Both the position numbers and the translations under genes were made by a program. Shown here one piece after another: positions 41,501-49,866 of a stretch of 64,000 nucleotides of DNA. The stretch is from assembly GCF_047663525.1 (NCBI RefSeq), contig NC_092588.1, forward strand, positions 93,617,501-93,681,500, given 5' to 3'. Numbering within the stretch: position 1 is the first letter of the stretch; each line of letters begins with the position of its first letter. Origin of the DNA: Anas platyrhynchos (taxonomy: Eukaryota > Chordata > Aves > Anseriformes > Anatidae). The notes below the pieces were generated by a model. That model had not been told where the DNA came from. It saw only the letters and a list, made by a program, of their open reading frames with translations, and did no database searches.

Positions 41501-44012
41501 CAGTCAGCCTGCATGTTTCTAAACACAAAGGGAAATCTCAGCTGCACTTTCATCAAATGCATAAATCCTCTTGTGTTTGGTGTTTTAACTCTATTTGCTG
41601 GTAGGCTGATGAGCCCCTAATTTTTGCTTAGTCCATGATTACTCTTGGTTTCAATTTTCACCACTAAAAAAGGGAAAAAAAAAAAAGGTTTTGTAGAAAC
41701 ACATTCCAAAGTAAACTTGGTGGCTACAAGACAGCTCCCTCCAGAGGAACAAGCATAGCATAGAAATACTGGCTCCCAGAATCACCTAAGACATGGCAAA
41801 ATTTCACTCTTAAACTCACGTGAATAAATACATGGTCACTTAAAAAATTATCTTACACCTTCTTTCTACATTATAAATGATGTTATGGATGAAAACAAAC
41901 AACAACAACAAAAAAGTGACATTCCTTCGCAGCCAGGAAAAAGTCCCTTGTATGCAGCAGTTTGTATTTTTAGAAGGCCCATTCAGAATGCTCCAAGTGA
42001 GTGATAAGAGCTCAGAGCTGGACTACGATATAACAAAGACTATAAGCAACAGATAGTAAAGAGAGAAACACCAAACCGCACCTCACAAATCTACTGTAAA
42101 TGTGACTGAAAAACAGTTTAAAGGAAGAGGGAAATATTTCTCCAATTTCTCAGATTCACACCTGCCAGTCATTTAAGTGTATCAGAAACAGTAATTAGGA
42201 ATGACTTGTGTCATTCCTGACATATTCCATATTACTGACATGATAAGTACATTGCAAACTTTGTATGTTCTATAGGAGGAATGAATAGTTAAAGTAAGAA
42301 AGACAGTAAATGGAAACATTTGTGGTGACATTATTTTGGTGTCTACATATGGCTTTGAGAAGAGTGCCTGCCCACTCTCTTATTCAAAGGAAATGTCCCC
42401 TGTTTGATACCTTCTACTCTCTGTGTAGAGAAGCTGTGATGTATAAAGGCAAGTTCTTCTGTATAGTCTTAGGGATGGCTTCAAATGCACAGAATTATGC
42501 TGGTGTGACACAGTGCACATGGATATTGTTAATTAGTGTTTCACAAGAACGTGTTTCCCTGTTTTGGTTTATATAACTTTGGAAAGCAGTTAAAAAATAT
42601 TTTAAGTTTTTCTCCTGCAAGACACAGCAACAGTTAAAAAGGTGTGTATTTTAAGCCAGCAATCTCAAAAGGAATGCACAAGCATAAATCCTTGTATAAT
42701 GAATACTGTGTTATACTGGAACCAAATCCCTAAAAGAAAAGGCAATCTAAACAAAAGTGTTCAGCTTATTTTCTTCGCCCACAGATGTCCTATTTATTCA
42801 AAATGCAAGTTATTGCAGTATCTGAGGGGATAGAATGAGGACCTTGATTTAGGGAACGAAAGATGAAGACGTGGGGTGGGAAAATTGTGAAATAGATCTT
42901 GGTCAAGAGGGTGGCAAGAAGCTAGAGAAAAATAGAGATGTGTTACAAGAGTTGTCCCCAGTCTTAGCAGACCCAAGAGAAGAAGGTAAATACCATTCCA
43001 GGGCAAGTATTAGTGTCATGCTTCAGCAGCTGATTTCGCTTTATTTAACCTTACTGTGTCTGTAACAACACTGGAGTTATGCAGGCATCATGCAAGTCAC
43101 ACCAGGGGCTGCTATACCTGGAAGAACTACATGTAGACCAGAAGAGCGCGCTCAAAGAAGTTGGGCATGCTGGGGCAGAAGAGCACTTGCAATAGCAGAG
43201 AAGAAGCAGAGAAGAGCACTTGCAATAGCAGAGAAGAAGCAGAGAAGAGCACTTGCAATAGCATAATCTTGGCATGAAGGGTCTGGAAAAAAGGAAAAAG
43301 TCTGGAAAAAGTTTTAAACAAAGTCAGAAGCGAGTAAGAGAGATGGAAAGATGAGAGGGCTGCACAGCAGCAGGATAAAGAGACAGGGTCCCATGGCTGG
43401 GGTTTGGGAGGAACTGAAGGCCAATCCAGGAGTTCCACTGGATGAGGTGTGAAGAAGGAGCTGGGTGAGGAAGGCGCCGGGTGCCATTTTGTGGGCAAAC
43501 ACAGGACAGCCGAGGCACAAAGCGGTCCCCAGCAGGTGACACGAGGCAGGCAGGCAGGCAGGCAGCACCCCGGCGGGCCTCACCTTGAAGTAGGCGAACT
43601 GCAGGTACTTGTAGGGCTCTCGGCGCTGGAACTCCTCAAGCAGGCCGCGGCCGGGCTGGGCCTGGCGGAAGGCGGGCAGCCCTTGCTTGCAGCGCCGCAA
43701 GCACTGCGCCCGCCGCAGCACGCCGGCCAGCAGCCGCAGCTCGGCCAGCTCCCCCCCGGCGCCGGGGGGCGGCCCGGCGGCGCTGCAGTTGCGGTGGCAG
43801 AAGGCCTCGCTGTCGCGGAGCAGGCGGTAGAGCCGCATGCTCACCTCCAGGTAGTTGACGCTCTCGGGCCAGTTCTCGGTGCTGTACTGGTCCAGGCCGT
43901 AGCGATAGGCGGACTCGAGCGGCATCAGCTCGTCCCGAGGGAAGCTGCGGAAGCTGTACCGCTCGTACTGAGCCCCCGCCGCCGCCAGCAGCGCCGCCAA
44001 CACCAGCCACAT
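23504..44012 (-). CDS. CRTAP: CRTAP, cartilage-associated protein (complete, 7 coding exons)
   Basis: Seven exons on the - strand join in frame: 44012-43584, 40400-40251, 39639-39468, 37029-36901, 35153-35008, 33388-33305 and 23563-23504. They total 1170 coding bases, 389 residues plus stop; human CRTAP is 401. CRTAP is the non-catalytic leprecan-family member. In the ER lumen it forms a complex with prolyl 3-hydroxylase 1 and cyclophilin B that 3-hydroxylates specific prolines in fibrillar collagens and helps them fold; human loss causes recessive osteogenesis imperfecta. Seen here: an N-terminal signal peptide ([14 protein letters not shown]), tetratricopeptide-like repeats with conserved YLQFAY(F/Y)K blocks, N-glycosylation sequons in exons 1 (NCS) and 6 (NIT), and an acidic C-terminus. 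There is no dioxygenase domain and no KDEL signal, as expected. All splice sites are GT-AG. GLB1 is the divergent neighbour. Confidence 0.97.
26160..26384 (+). mobile_element. CR1 LINE fragment
   Basis: Reads as the end of CR1 ORF2 and the following region on the + strand: GCCTAGAGAAAAGAAGGCTC, then the aaggaagaaattctttactg and ggtggtgaggcactggaaca blocks that are standard in avian CR1. It is truncated at both ends and lies antisense to CRTAP. Confidence 0.85.
28440..28530. mobile_element. LTR-like repeat fragment, reverse orientation
   Basis: The stretch with ttttggtagcggg, caggggtg and ctctgtgacaagaggc resembles the reverse complement of the end of the LTR-like repeat at 49475-49866 in this same window. 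It is short and diverged, so the call is tentative. Confidence 0.4.
31006..31110. repeat. Perfect 23-bp inverted repeat with 3-base loop, plus partial copies
   Basis: The arms 31006-31028 and 31032-31054 are exact reverse complements around the loop CAT. Related pieces of the arm recur at about 31068-31090 and 31098-31115. The arms are AT-rich (GAATTATTCTATTATT core). It could be a cruciform-forming locus or the remains of a small palindromic transposon. Confidence 0.9.
31672..31820 (-). mobile_element. CR1 LINE 3' end, minus orientation
   Basis: Begins with tcatagaatcattcaggttg followed by acctctaagatcatctagtc and caacctttaacc. This is the reverse complement of a common avian CR1 3' terminus. 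Only about 150 bases are recognisable; the inner boundary is uncertain. Confidence 0.75.
33305..33388 (-). CDS. CRTAP: CRTAP exon 6
   Basis: The exon is 84 bases, 28 residues ([20 protein letters not shown] then EHLMDDDE), phase 0 at both ends. It sits between a ttggtag acceptor and a gtgagt donor on the - strand. It contains an NIT glycosylation sequon. Confidence 0.96.
33389..35007 (-). other. CRTAP: CRTAP intron 5
   Basis: The intron is 1.6 kb, running from donor gtatgtg to the ttggtag acceptor. I see no recognisable repeat or gene within it. Confidence 0.75.
35008..35153 (-). CDS. CRTAP: CRTAP exon 5
   Basis: The exon is 146 bases; its first two bases complete a Leu codon begun in exon 4, then 48 residues follow ([20 protein letters not shown] and on to EDFQPRS). 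Acceptor aattag, donor gtatgt. The block [20 protein letters not shown] parallels exon 2 ([20 protein letters not shown]), consistent with an internal duplication. Confidence 0.97.
35154..36900 (-). other. CRTAP: CRTAP intron 4
   Basis: The intron is 1.7 kb and AT-rich. It contains A-rich tracts near 35296 and 35640 and a T-run near 36267-36285. No gene or recognisable transposon is seen. Confidence 0.75.
36901..37029 (-). CDS. CRTAP: CRTAP exon 4
   Basis: The exon is 129 bases. Its first two bases complete an Asp codon begun in exon 3, then 42 residues follow, including [19 protein letters not shown] and [11 protein letters not shown], and it ends one base into the next codon. Acceptor ccttatag, donor gtaagt. 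Confidence 0.97.
37030..39467 (-). other. CRTAP: CRTAP intron 3
   Basis: The intron is 2.4 kb and AT-rich. It includes a 29-base tandem duplication (37613-37641 and 37642-37670, differing at two positions) and a TTAATATA repeat near 39165-39195. No gene is seen. Confidence 0.75.
39468..39639 (-). CDS. CRTAP: CRTAP exon 3
   Basis: The exon is 172 bases: 57 residues plus one base. The product begins [15 protein letters not shown] and continues through [20 protein letters not shown] to FKDFYLSIA. Acceptor ttttcag, donor gtgagt. It parallels the exon 1 segment [16 protein letters not shown], part of the internal repeat of the leprecan family. Confidence 0.97.
39640..40250 (-). other. CRTAP: CRTAP intron 2
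   Basis: The intron is 0.6 kb between donor gtatgc and acceptor ttttcag. I see nothing else in it. Confidence 0.8.
40251..40400 (-). CDS. CRTAP: CRTAP exon 2
   Basis: The exon is 150 bases, exactly 50 residues, phase 0 at both ends. The product runs [20 protein letters not shown], then [20 protein letters not shown] and [10 protein letters not shown]. The acceptor is ctttttag, with a 17-base C-run 20 bases upstream in the transcript; the donor is gtatgc. Confidence 0.97.
40401..43583 (-). other. CRTAP: CRTAP intron 1
   Basis: The intron is 3.2 kb. It contains a 17-base G-run on the + strand (40420-40436), an AT-rich stretch near 41040-41110 and a 33-base tandem repeat at 43181-43262. No other gene is seen. 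Confidence 0.8.
43181..43262. repeat. 33-bp tandem repeat, about 2.5 copies
   Basis: Units start at 43181, 43214 and 43247 with near-perfect identity (core gagcacttgcaatagcagag). The period is 33, so it stays open in some frames, but it lies in CRTAP intron 1. Confidence 0.9.
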
Positions 44013-44160
44013 TGCTGCGGCAGGGGGAGACGGCCCGGCACCACGTCACCGGCACGGGGGGACAGGGGCGGGACGGGACGGGACGGGATGGGACGGGAGA
44101 AGGCGGCCCGGCCCCGGGGAGGGTCTGCGGGACCGGGGGCGGTGGGAGGGGAAAGCTTCC
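43560..44160 (-). promoter_or_regulatory. CRTAP: CRTAP CpG island and proximal promoter
   Basis: A GC- and CpG-dense block covers CRTAP exon 1 and about 150 bases upstream. On the sense (-) strand a TGACGTGG motif (44048-44041) lies 29 bases before the ATG; this matches the core of the unfolded-protein-response element. Just upstream is a tract of repeated GGGAC units (about 44056-44100 on the + strand). No TATA box is evident, as usual for CpG-island promoters. Confidence 0.75.
43584..44012 (-). CDS. CRTAP: CRTAP exon 1
   Basis: The exon is 429 bases, 143 residues, from ATG at 44012-44010 to donor gtgagg. The start was chosen because it is the first ATG in the CpG island, has G at -3, and opens with a signal peptide ([14 protein letters not shown]) ahead of the family's [20 protein letters not shown]. 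Paired cysteines (CHRNC, CLRRC) and the [10 protein letters not shown] block at the end are characteristic. The exon is very GC-rich, which creates long spurious frames on both strands. Confidence 0.97.
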
Positions 44161-44386
44161 CTTTCCCTTCCATGCACAATGTGGAAATTGCCGGTGCTAA
44201 TGGATGTAGGGCCATCTCCCGCCTCCTTTTTGTCCCACTGTGGAGGTTTCACCCTGCTGAACACCACAGCCACTCACACTCACCCTCCATGAAGGAAGAG
44301 GGGGAGAAAACACGATGAAGAGATCAGGGATTGAGATAAGGACAGGGAGATCACTCAGCAATTATTGTCGTGGGCTTGGCATAAAG

Positions 44387-44515
44387 AGAATAATTTATTA
44401 TATATTTATTTATTATATATATTTAAATATATAATATAATGTTATATTACTATATTATATATTTAATATTTTTATTTTATATAATTTATTGTTTATTATA
44501 TATAGTTTATTGCCT
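44387..44515. repeat. AT-rich low-complexity tract
   Basis: About 130 bases of TATA/TTTA-type sequence with almost no G or C inside the LTR-like repeat. It is unusual next to a CpG island and is probably a repeat expansion within the element. Confidence 0.85.
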
Positions 44516-45074
44516 ATCACTAGCAGACTAGAACAGTGAGAAACTAAAAGCAAACCAAAACCATTTTCCTCCATCCACCCTCTTCCACATCCTCCCCCTT
44601 GAGTGGTGCAAGGGAACAGGGAATGGGGGCTAGAGATACGTTAACAGGGAATGGGGTCTGCGGTCAGACCCTGATGCTTTGTCTCTACTATTCCCTCACA
44701 GTCACTCTCTGCCCCTGCTCCACATGGGGTCCCTCCCATAGGATGCCGTCCTTCCCAAAGAGATCCTGCGTGAGCTGCTCACAGGCAGCAGCTGCTGCCT
44801 GCTGCAAGAACTGCTCCCACGTGGCTCCGTACCACAGGGTCCATCCATCAGGAGCAAACTGCTCCAGCATGGGTCCCCCACGGGTGGCAGCTCCCCCCAG
44901 GCATCCTGCTCCTGCATGGGCTCCTCTCCACGATCTGCAGCTCCAGCCTGGGGCCTGCTCCTGTGCAGGCTCTCCATGGGCTGCAGCCTCCTCCAGGCCA
45001 CATCCACCTGCTCCACCAGGGGCTCCTCAACGAGCTGTAGTGTGGAGATCTGCTCCACCATGGAGATTCATGGA

Positions 45075-45570
45075 AGAACTCTACAACTCAAAGCACATGA
45101 GTTATAAAGTAGGTATGTGGTTTATTTCAGTGCTGGGTGCACGCGGGATAGCTCCCAAAGGCATGCGCACCCTAATGCAGCAACTTGCGTTGGTTATATG
45201 CAGTAAAAAGTTACATATGCATGAAGTTTCCCAGTATGCCTATACATATTCATAACCTTTCCCCGCTTTGTATTAGCTCCAAGAAGTAATTTCCATAAAC
45301 TCCTCCCACCTGTGCTTGTGCAGTGCCTTCTGGTGGTGGCTGTCAGGGAGTTGTGGTTGATAACTCTCCTCTTTATCACCACTACTTGACCCCCTGCCTT
45401 TGTACAGACTCAGCTGTTCCTTGGCTCTTGTCCAAACCACAAGGTCAGTGTCGGCTGGTTTTTGAGACAGTTTCCCCATTTTGTCAGGAAACATCCTCTG
45501 TGAGGGGACCCGAGACTCTTTGTTTCGGTTAATTTGCACAGTAGTAAGCAAAGACACTCAGCAATATCTA
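45075..45570 (-). mobile_element. Probable second LTR nested in the first, minus orientation
   Basis: The sequence breaks the LTR-like repeat between its ccaccatggagattcatgg block (to about 45074) and its ggatccatgggctgcagg block (from about 45698). It carries cagtgctgggtgcacgcggg near 45128, familiar from avian endogenous retrovirus LTRs, and an AATAAA on the - strand at about 45120. Exact ends and target-site duplication were not resolved. Confidence 0.45.
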
Positions 45571-45576
45571 TTTTAA

Positions 45577-45689
45577 TGTGATTAAACAAGCCTCCATTCT
45601 TCCATTCCTGGCTTTAATAATTATGATTGTTTTATTTATAAATCATTAATGCAATTAAGCAAGCCCCCATTCTTCTGTCCTTGGCTTCA
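45577..45689. repeat. Pair of about 40-base direct repeats
   Basis: A segment with attaaacaagcctccattct (45577-45615) recurs as attaagcaagcccccattct (45648-45689), 73 bases apart. The pair lies at the right edge of the nested LTR. Confidence 0.75.
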
Positions 45690-46048
45690 GTGGGATCCAT
45701 GGGCTGCAGGGGGCCAGCCTGCTCCACCAGGGGCCTCTCCACAGGCCACACGGGAACTTCTGCTGCATGCCTGGAGCACCTCCTGCCCTTCTGCACTGAC
45801 CTTGGGGGCTGCAGGGCTGGTTTTCTCATGTTTCCTCACTCCTCTCTACCAGACACTGTTGTGCAGCTTTTTTTTTAGCCTTTCTTAATTATATTATCAC
45901 AGAAGTGCCACCAGTGTTGCTCATTGGCTCAGTCTTGGCCTGTGGCAGATCCTTTTGGAGCTGGCTAGAACTGACTCTTATCTGACATAGGACCTCTCTC
46001 TCCCAGAGCTCACCCCTGCAGTCCCCCTGCTACTGTAGCCTTGATACA

Positions 46049-47116
46049 GATGCTAGGAGATGAGGTTGGAACTTGACACTGGAGATGAGGCTGGGATGTG
46101 AGGCTGCAAGGTGAGCTTGGAACCGGAGGCTGCCACATGCCAGTAGGATGTGAACTTTTGACATGAGGCAGGGACCTGACATAAGGAGATAAGGATGAGA
46201 AGTGGGGCTGCAACAATGAGGCTGCAAACAGACCTGAGCCAAAGCTGGACCACTGAAACAGGCCTGACCAAATGAGATATGAAGCAGGCTGCCAGTTGGT
46301 TTTGCAAGTACAGGCTCTGTCTCTCAGGCTGGGGCAACTTCTGTGTGCTGTCAGGATCTAAAAGGGGGGTTACCCGGCCCATGGGTGGATAGAAATTACA
46401 ACAGTGGGTTAAAATCGGTTAGTGGGACATTCCAGCTTCAAGCAGTTTGAGGGAAAAACAACACTGAAATCCAGTCCAACTACCAGAAAGAAAGAAGCAT
46501 GTGCAGCATGGGAAGCTTCTCAAAGAAGCTCTCTGCTGGGTAAAAAACAGGCCCTTTTTATACCACTGAGACATAAGATGGTACAGGACACCAACAGTTC
46601 AGATAACCAAGAGATTCTATTTGTTTCTACCATCCTCCTATGACAGCCAATAGTTGATGATGTTCCTGATTTTCTTTAAGCAACACTTCATTTCTCATGC
46701 ACGTTCCCAATTTCTAGGCTCAACTTCCTTGTGCCCAGGCTCCTTTTCACCTGCCCTGGGAAAAGTTGTTACTCAGATTATTGTTGTGTCCTCCTTGATG
46801 GTTTCTTCGGGGCATCTCTGGTGCTCAGATGTCCAGCTGCATGTCAAGGATGTCCCTGGATCCCAGGCACGGTTTCCAGGCCGAAGGCTGAACTCCCGAC
46901 CTGGACCCCAGCCTGGCAGACAATGCTCCTGTCAGTGTGGAACAGCCATTTCATGTCAACATTTTCTCAGAACAGTCACCTTAAATCCCTAAGTGCTGCC
47001 ATCAGGGGCATCCCAAGAGCCTTGTGATGTCACCAGAGAGTCACCATCACCCTACGGCTTCACAAAAGGCAGCTGGCCATAAGTGCCTGAGTGTCCAGCC
47101 TTGGTTGAGCCTGGCT
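46049..47116. other. Unrecognised intergenic sequence
   Basis: Sequence at 46050-46230 is rich in gatgaggctg/gtgaggctg words and may be a decayed tandem repeat. The rest, including the open frames at 46654-47027, has no recognisable protein or transposon. It is probably repeat-derived, but I cannot assign it. Confidence 0.4.
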
Positions 47117-47405
47117 GGTGGCACTCAAGAGGTTGAGGTCTTACTGCTGGAATGCGAGAGGTGGAGGTGTTCCTAATGGAAAGCGTGATGTTGAGGTCAT
47201 TCCGGTGGCACGTGAGACGTCAAGGTCCTTCCTGTGGCTCAAGAGATGTGAAGTCCTGGGTGGCAGGTGAGGGACCCCAGTCCTTCTGGTGGCATGTGAG
47301 ATGCTGAGATCCTTCTGGTTGCAGGCAAGGCATTAAGGTCTTCCTGGTGGAGTGCAAGGTGTCAAGGTGCTGCTGGTGGACCACGAGTCTTTGAAGCTCT
47401 GCCAG
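47117..47405. repeat. 29-bp minisatellite, about 10 diverged units
   Basis: Units of 29 bases with a consensus like ggtggcatgtgagatgctga plus gatccttct. Boundaries fall at 47117, 47146, 47175, 47204 and 47233, then continue with small length changes to about 47405. Units differ from each other at several positions, so the array is old. Confidence 0.85.
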
Positions 47406-48079
47406 CAACCCACAAGGGAGGTGCCGGGGACTGGAGATGCTTGATACCTGGTTGTCATTAGAGCAGCTTCCCAGGGAGGACAAGCATCTCCACACTGGAG
47501 CAGCCACAGGCACCATGAGCAATCCACACCAGGAGCTGCCTGTGGAGGCCCCATAGAAGAGACCTGCACCATCTGCTTGAGCCCTCTGGCTGATGCAGCA
47601 TGGCTGGATCCCTGAGGGCACTCCTTTTGCATGGAATGCATCCAGCCATGGACCATCCACAGAGCCACCTGCCCACTCTGCCACCAGCCAATCATTGCCA
47701 TTGTGCAGCTGGTGCCACACCCTGTGCGAGACACCTCAGCCCACTGGCCCCGGGGAAGGTTCCAGCAAAACACAGGGCTGGGGAGGCAACAGCAACAGTA
47801 GATGTAGCGGAGCCCCTCCAGCTGCTGGTCCCACAGCATCTTGCCCAGGTTCAGGGAGCATAGCCCCTCCATGCCATGACAGCTTGTATGCAGCTTCTCG
47901 TGGCACTGGGAGCAGGACAGGTGCAAACGGCCCCACTCCCTGCTGAGCACCAACACCTGGGACATGTTGTGGCTGTGCAGGGCCCAGCAGGAGGAGCTGG
48001 GGGCCAGCGACCATGCAGGCCACATCTGAGCAGGTAGACAGGCCTCACCTGGGGCTGGGATGCTGGCGGCAGCCAGCAT
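47333..48079 (-). other. Unrecognised 248-codon open reading frame
   Basis: The - strand is open from an ATG at 48079-48077 for 248 codons. The product has many Cys, Trp, His and Met residues (HLSCSQCHEKLHTSCHG, LEGLRYIYCCCC) and I do not recognise it. The last part overlaps the 29-bp minisatellite, which argues against a conserved protein. A possible splice donor (ccccaggtgag) follows the first ten codons. The region is GC-rich and sits between repeats, so an old repeat or a decayed retrogene is more likely than a gene. Confidence 0.2.
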
Positions 48080-48101
48080 TATTCTTTCATTAAATTATTA
48101 T

Positions 48102-48168
48102 ATTATTTTTCAAAGCCTCTGCCTGCAGTCATTTGTGTGGCATCATGTGGAGAGGGCTGAATGCAGCC
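48102..48168. repeat. 67-base direct repeat, copy 1
   Basis: Matches 49349-49415 in the same orientation with about four differences in 67 bases (core ggcatcatgtggagagggct). It is separated from copy 2 by about 1.2 kb. Confidence 0.9.
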
Positions 48169-49348
48169 TGCTCCCACTCCATAAATTGTTTTGGGGATGT
48201 TGGCTGCAGCTGGGAGAGGACAGATGGATGGGGAATGGCTGCAGGTGACAGGCACCTGTGGAAGACTCAGGGATGGGAATTCATTTTGGGGGTGGAAAAT
48301 CATCATGGGAATGGGAAAATGCAGGTGATGGGGGCAACCATCAAGTTGACCATGCCCTAAGGGGAAAAAAGCCAACTGAAAAAGTCTCCTGAACCTGGGG
48401 CAGAAGAAAATGGTTGCCAGCCTGAGAACCAGGCCTGGGAAACCTAGAGCATCCTTGGGAGGTACTGCTGGCCTTTTGGAATTACAGCTGGGTACCATCC
48501 CTGAAGATGCCAGCAACAAGGCCAAAAGTAAGGAACTATAACAGCAACTGACTATCTGAAAAGGAATAATTAGTCTGGGAAAGGTACAATTTTGAGAGAC
48601 TAGGAAACATCATTGTTTATTGGTTGTCTCAGGTGAAATAAAAATTAGCATTATCTTTTGGCTGCTCTAAGGAGATGGTAACCTTATGCCCTCTTGTGTC
48701 TCTTTTGATAGAAAAAGTATTCCGTTTCTATCCAAAATGCAGCACCTCCCTTTCTCCCTCAGAACTTCCTGTGCTGCGCAAATGTTTCTTCAGGATTTCC
48801 TAAACCAGATGAACCTTTGCTGGGGATGCCTGGCTGACTCCAAATTCTGTGATCATCTTCTAAGCGAGACTTTGTTCTTTATTCATTTGGGTCCACTCCT
48901 GGGGTTTGGTCCATTCTGAGATTGGTTTTCTTAATTAGACCCTTTGAGGTCAGTTTGATAACCCACTTCTGGGATTGGTTTGATGCACTTGGAAATGGTA
49001 ATTTTATGAAGTACACACATATGTCCATAATCTGTCATAAGTATAGTCTTGATAAGTGTAAGCATGTTTGCCATTATAGTATCAATGTTTGCAATCCATA
49101 AGTATATTTACTGCTCTAGTACTATAGATAAGTATGTTGAACCTAGAATACTAATGTAAAGTTGCTGCTAGAACAGGTATTTTTCTGCATCTAGTTGCCT
49201 TCCTGCTTCCGCTAATTGCTGCTACTATTAATTAGTGCTATCGCATCAATTTCCACAACATATATATACATATATTTGCTTCCTGGTAATATCTGTAATA
49301 GCCTGATATCTCTATCCATGCTTGCCTTTAATCGCAGAATATTAGCTA
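48169..49348. other. Sequence between the two 67-base direct repeats
   Basis: I see no gene. The base composition changes from moderately GC-rich (to about 48,500) to AT-rich (49,000-49,340). The region could be an insertion bounded by the repeats or part of a duplicated repeat. Confidence 0.4.
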
Positions 49349-49415
49349 ATTATTTTTCAAAGCTTCTGCCTGCAATCATTGGTGTGGCATCATGTGGAGG
49401 GGGCTGAATGCAGCC
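49349..49415. repeat. 67-base direct repeat, copy 2
   Basis: Second copy of 48102-48168, ending about 60 bases before the second LTR-like fragment. Confidence 0.9.
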
Positions 49416-49474
49416 CACATGATTTGTGGTCATCTGTATTACAGGAAAGTTTTTAGAAAATAAAGCCTCCTGCT

Positions 49475-49866
49475 TCCACGTGGACTCCTCTCTGCAGGTT
49501 GCAACTCCAGCCCAGAGTCAGCTCCTGCTCGGGCCTCTGGATGGGTTTCCTCTCCACAGGCCTCAGGAGAAGTTCTGCTCTGTGCCTGAAGCACCTCCTG
49601 CCCTCATTCTTCACTGTCTCCAGGGTTGTTTCTCACATATTTTGTCACTCTTGTCTCCCCGTTGCTGTTGCACAGCAGTTGTGGATTTTTTTTTTTTCCA
49701 TTTCTTAAACCTGTTCTCACAGAGGTTCAGCTCTGGCCAGCACAAGTCCCTTTTGGAGCTAGTTGGAGCTGGCTCTTTTCTAACATGGGCCAGCTTCTGG
49801 TCTCTTCATAGACGCCACCTGTGCAGCTCCCCTGCTACCAAACCCTTACCACATAAATGCAATACA
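49475..49866. mobile_element. LTR-like repeat, second copy (terminal part)
   Basis: Related throughout to 45695-46048: cctctccacaggcc, gaagcacctcctgccct, then a T-run, ttcttaaacctgttctcaca, ttttggagctagttggagct and a common end (ctgctaccaaacccttacca through aataca). Only the terminal third of the family is present. The T-run near 49688-49700 is polymorphism-prone. Confidence 0.6.

Larger units (their letters stand above)
44239..46048. mobile_element. LTR-like avian interspersed repeat, interrupted by another LTR
   Basis: It begins tgtggaggtttcaccctgct and ends near ccttgataca, the TG...CA form of an LTR. The segments gattgagataaggacaggga (about 44331), ctccccctgagtggtgcaag-like sequence (about 44592), many repeats of a ctgctccaccaggggctcc type (44700-45060) and the last part (45695-46048) follow the order I recognise from a common bird LTR repeat. 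The part 45695-46048 is clearly related to 49475-49866 in this window. An AT-rich expansion fills 44387-44515, and foreign sequence interrupts it at about 45075-45690. It has no coding capacity; direction of transcription is not assigned. Confidence 0.6.

Noticed and set aside
43449-44318. 289-codon + strand frame across CRTAP exon 1, and a 139-codon - strand frame shifted from the real one
   Set aside because: They are by-products of the very GC-rich exon and promoter, which lack stop codons in several frames. The CRTAP frame has the signal peptide, conserved family residues and the splice donor.
44599-45255. 218-codon + strand frame and overlapping - strand frames in the LTR-like repeat
   Set aside because: The sequence is a tandem pattern of ctgctcca/ggggctcc words that leaves several frames open. 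It matches an interspersed repeat, not a gene.
47700-48060. Possible dermatopontin-like reading of the Cys/Trp-rich - strand frame
   Set aside because: Only scattered Cys and Trp agree by eye; spacing and the diagnostic blocks do not. I would not assign it without a search.
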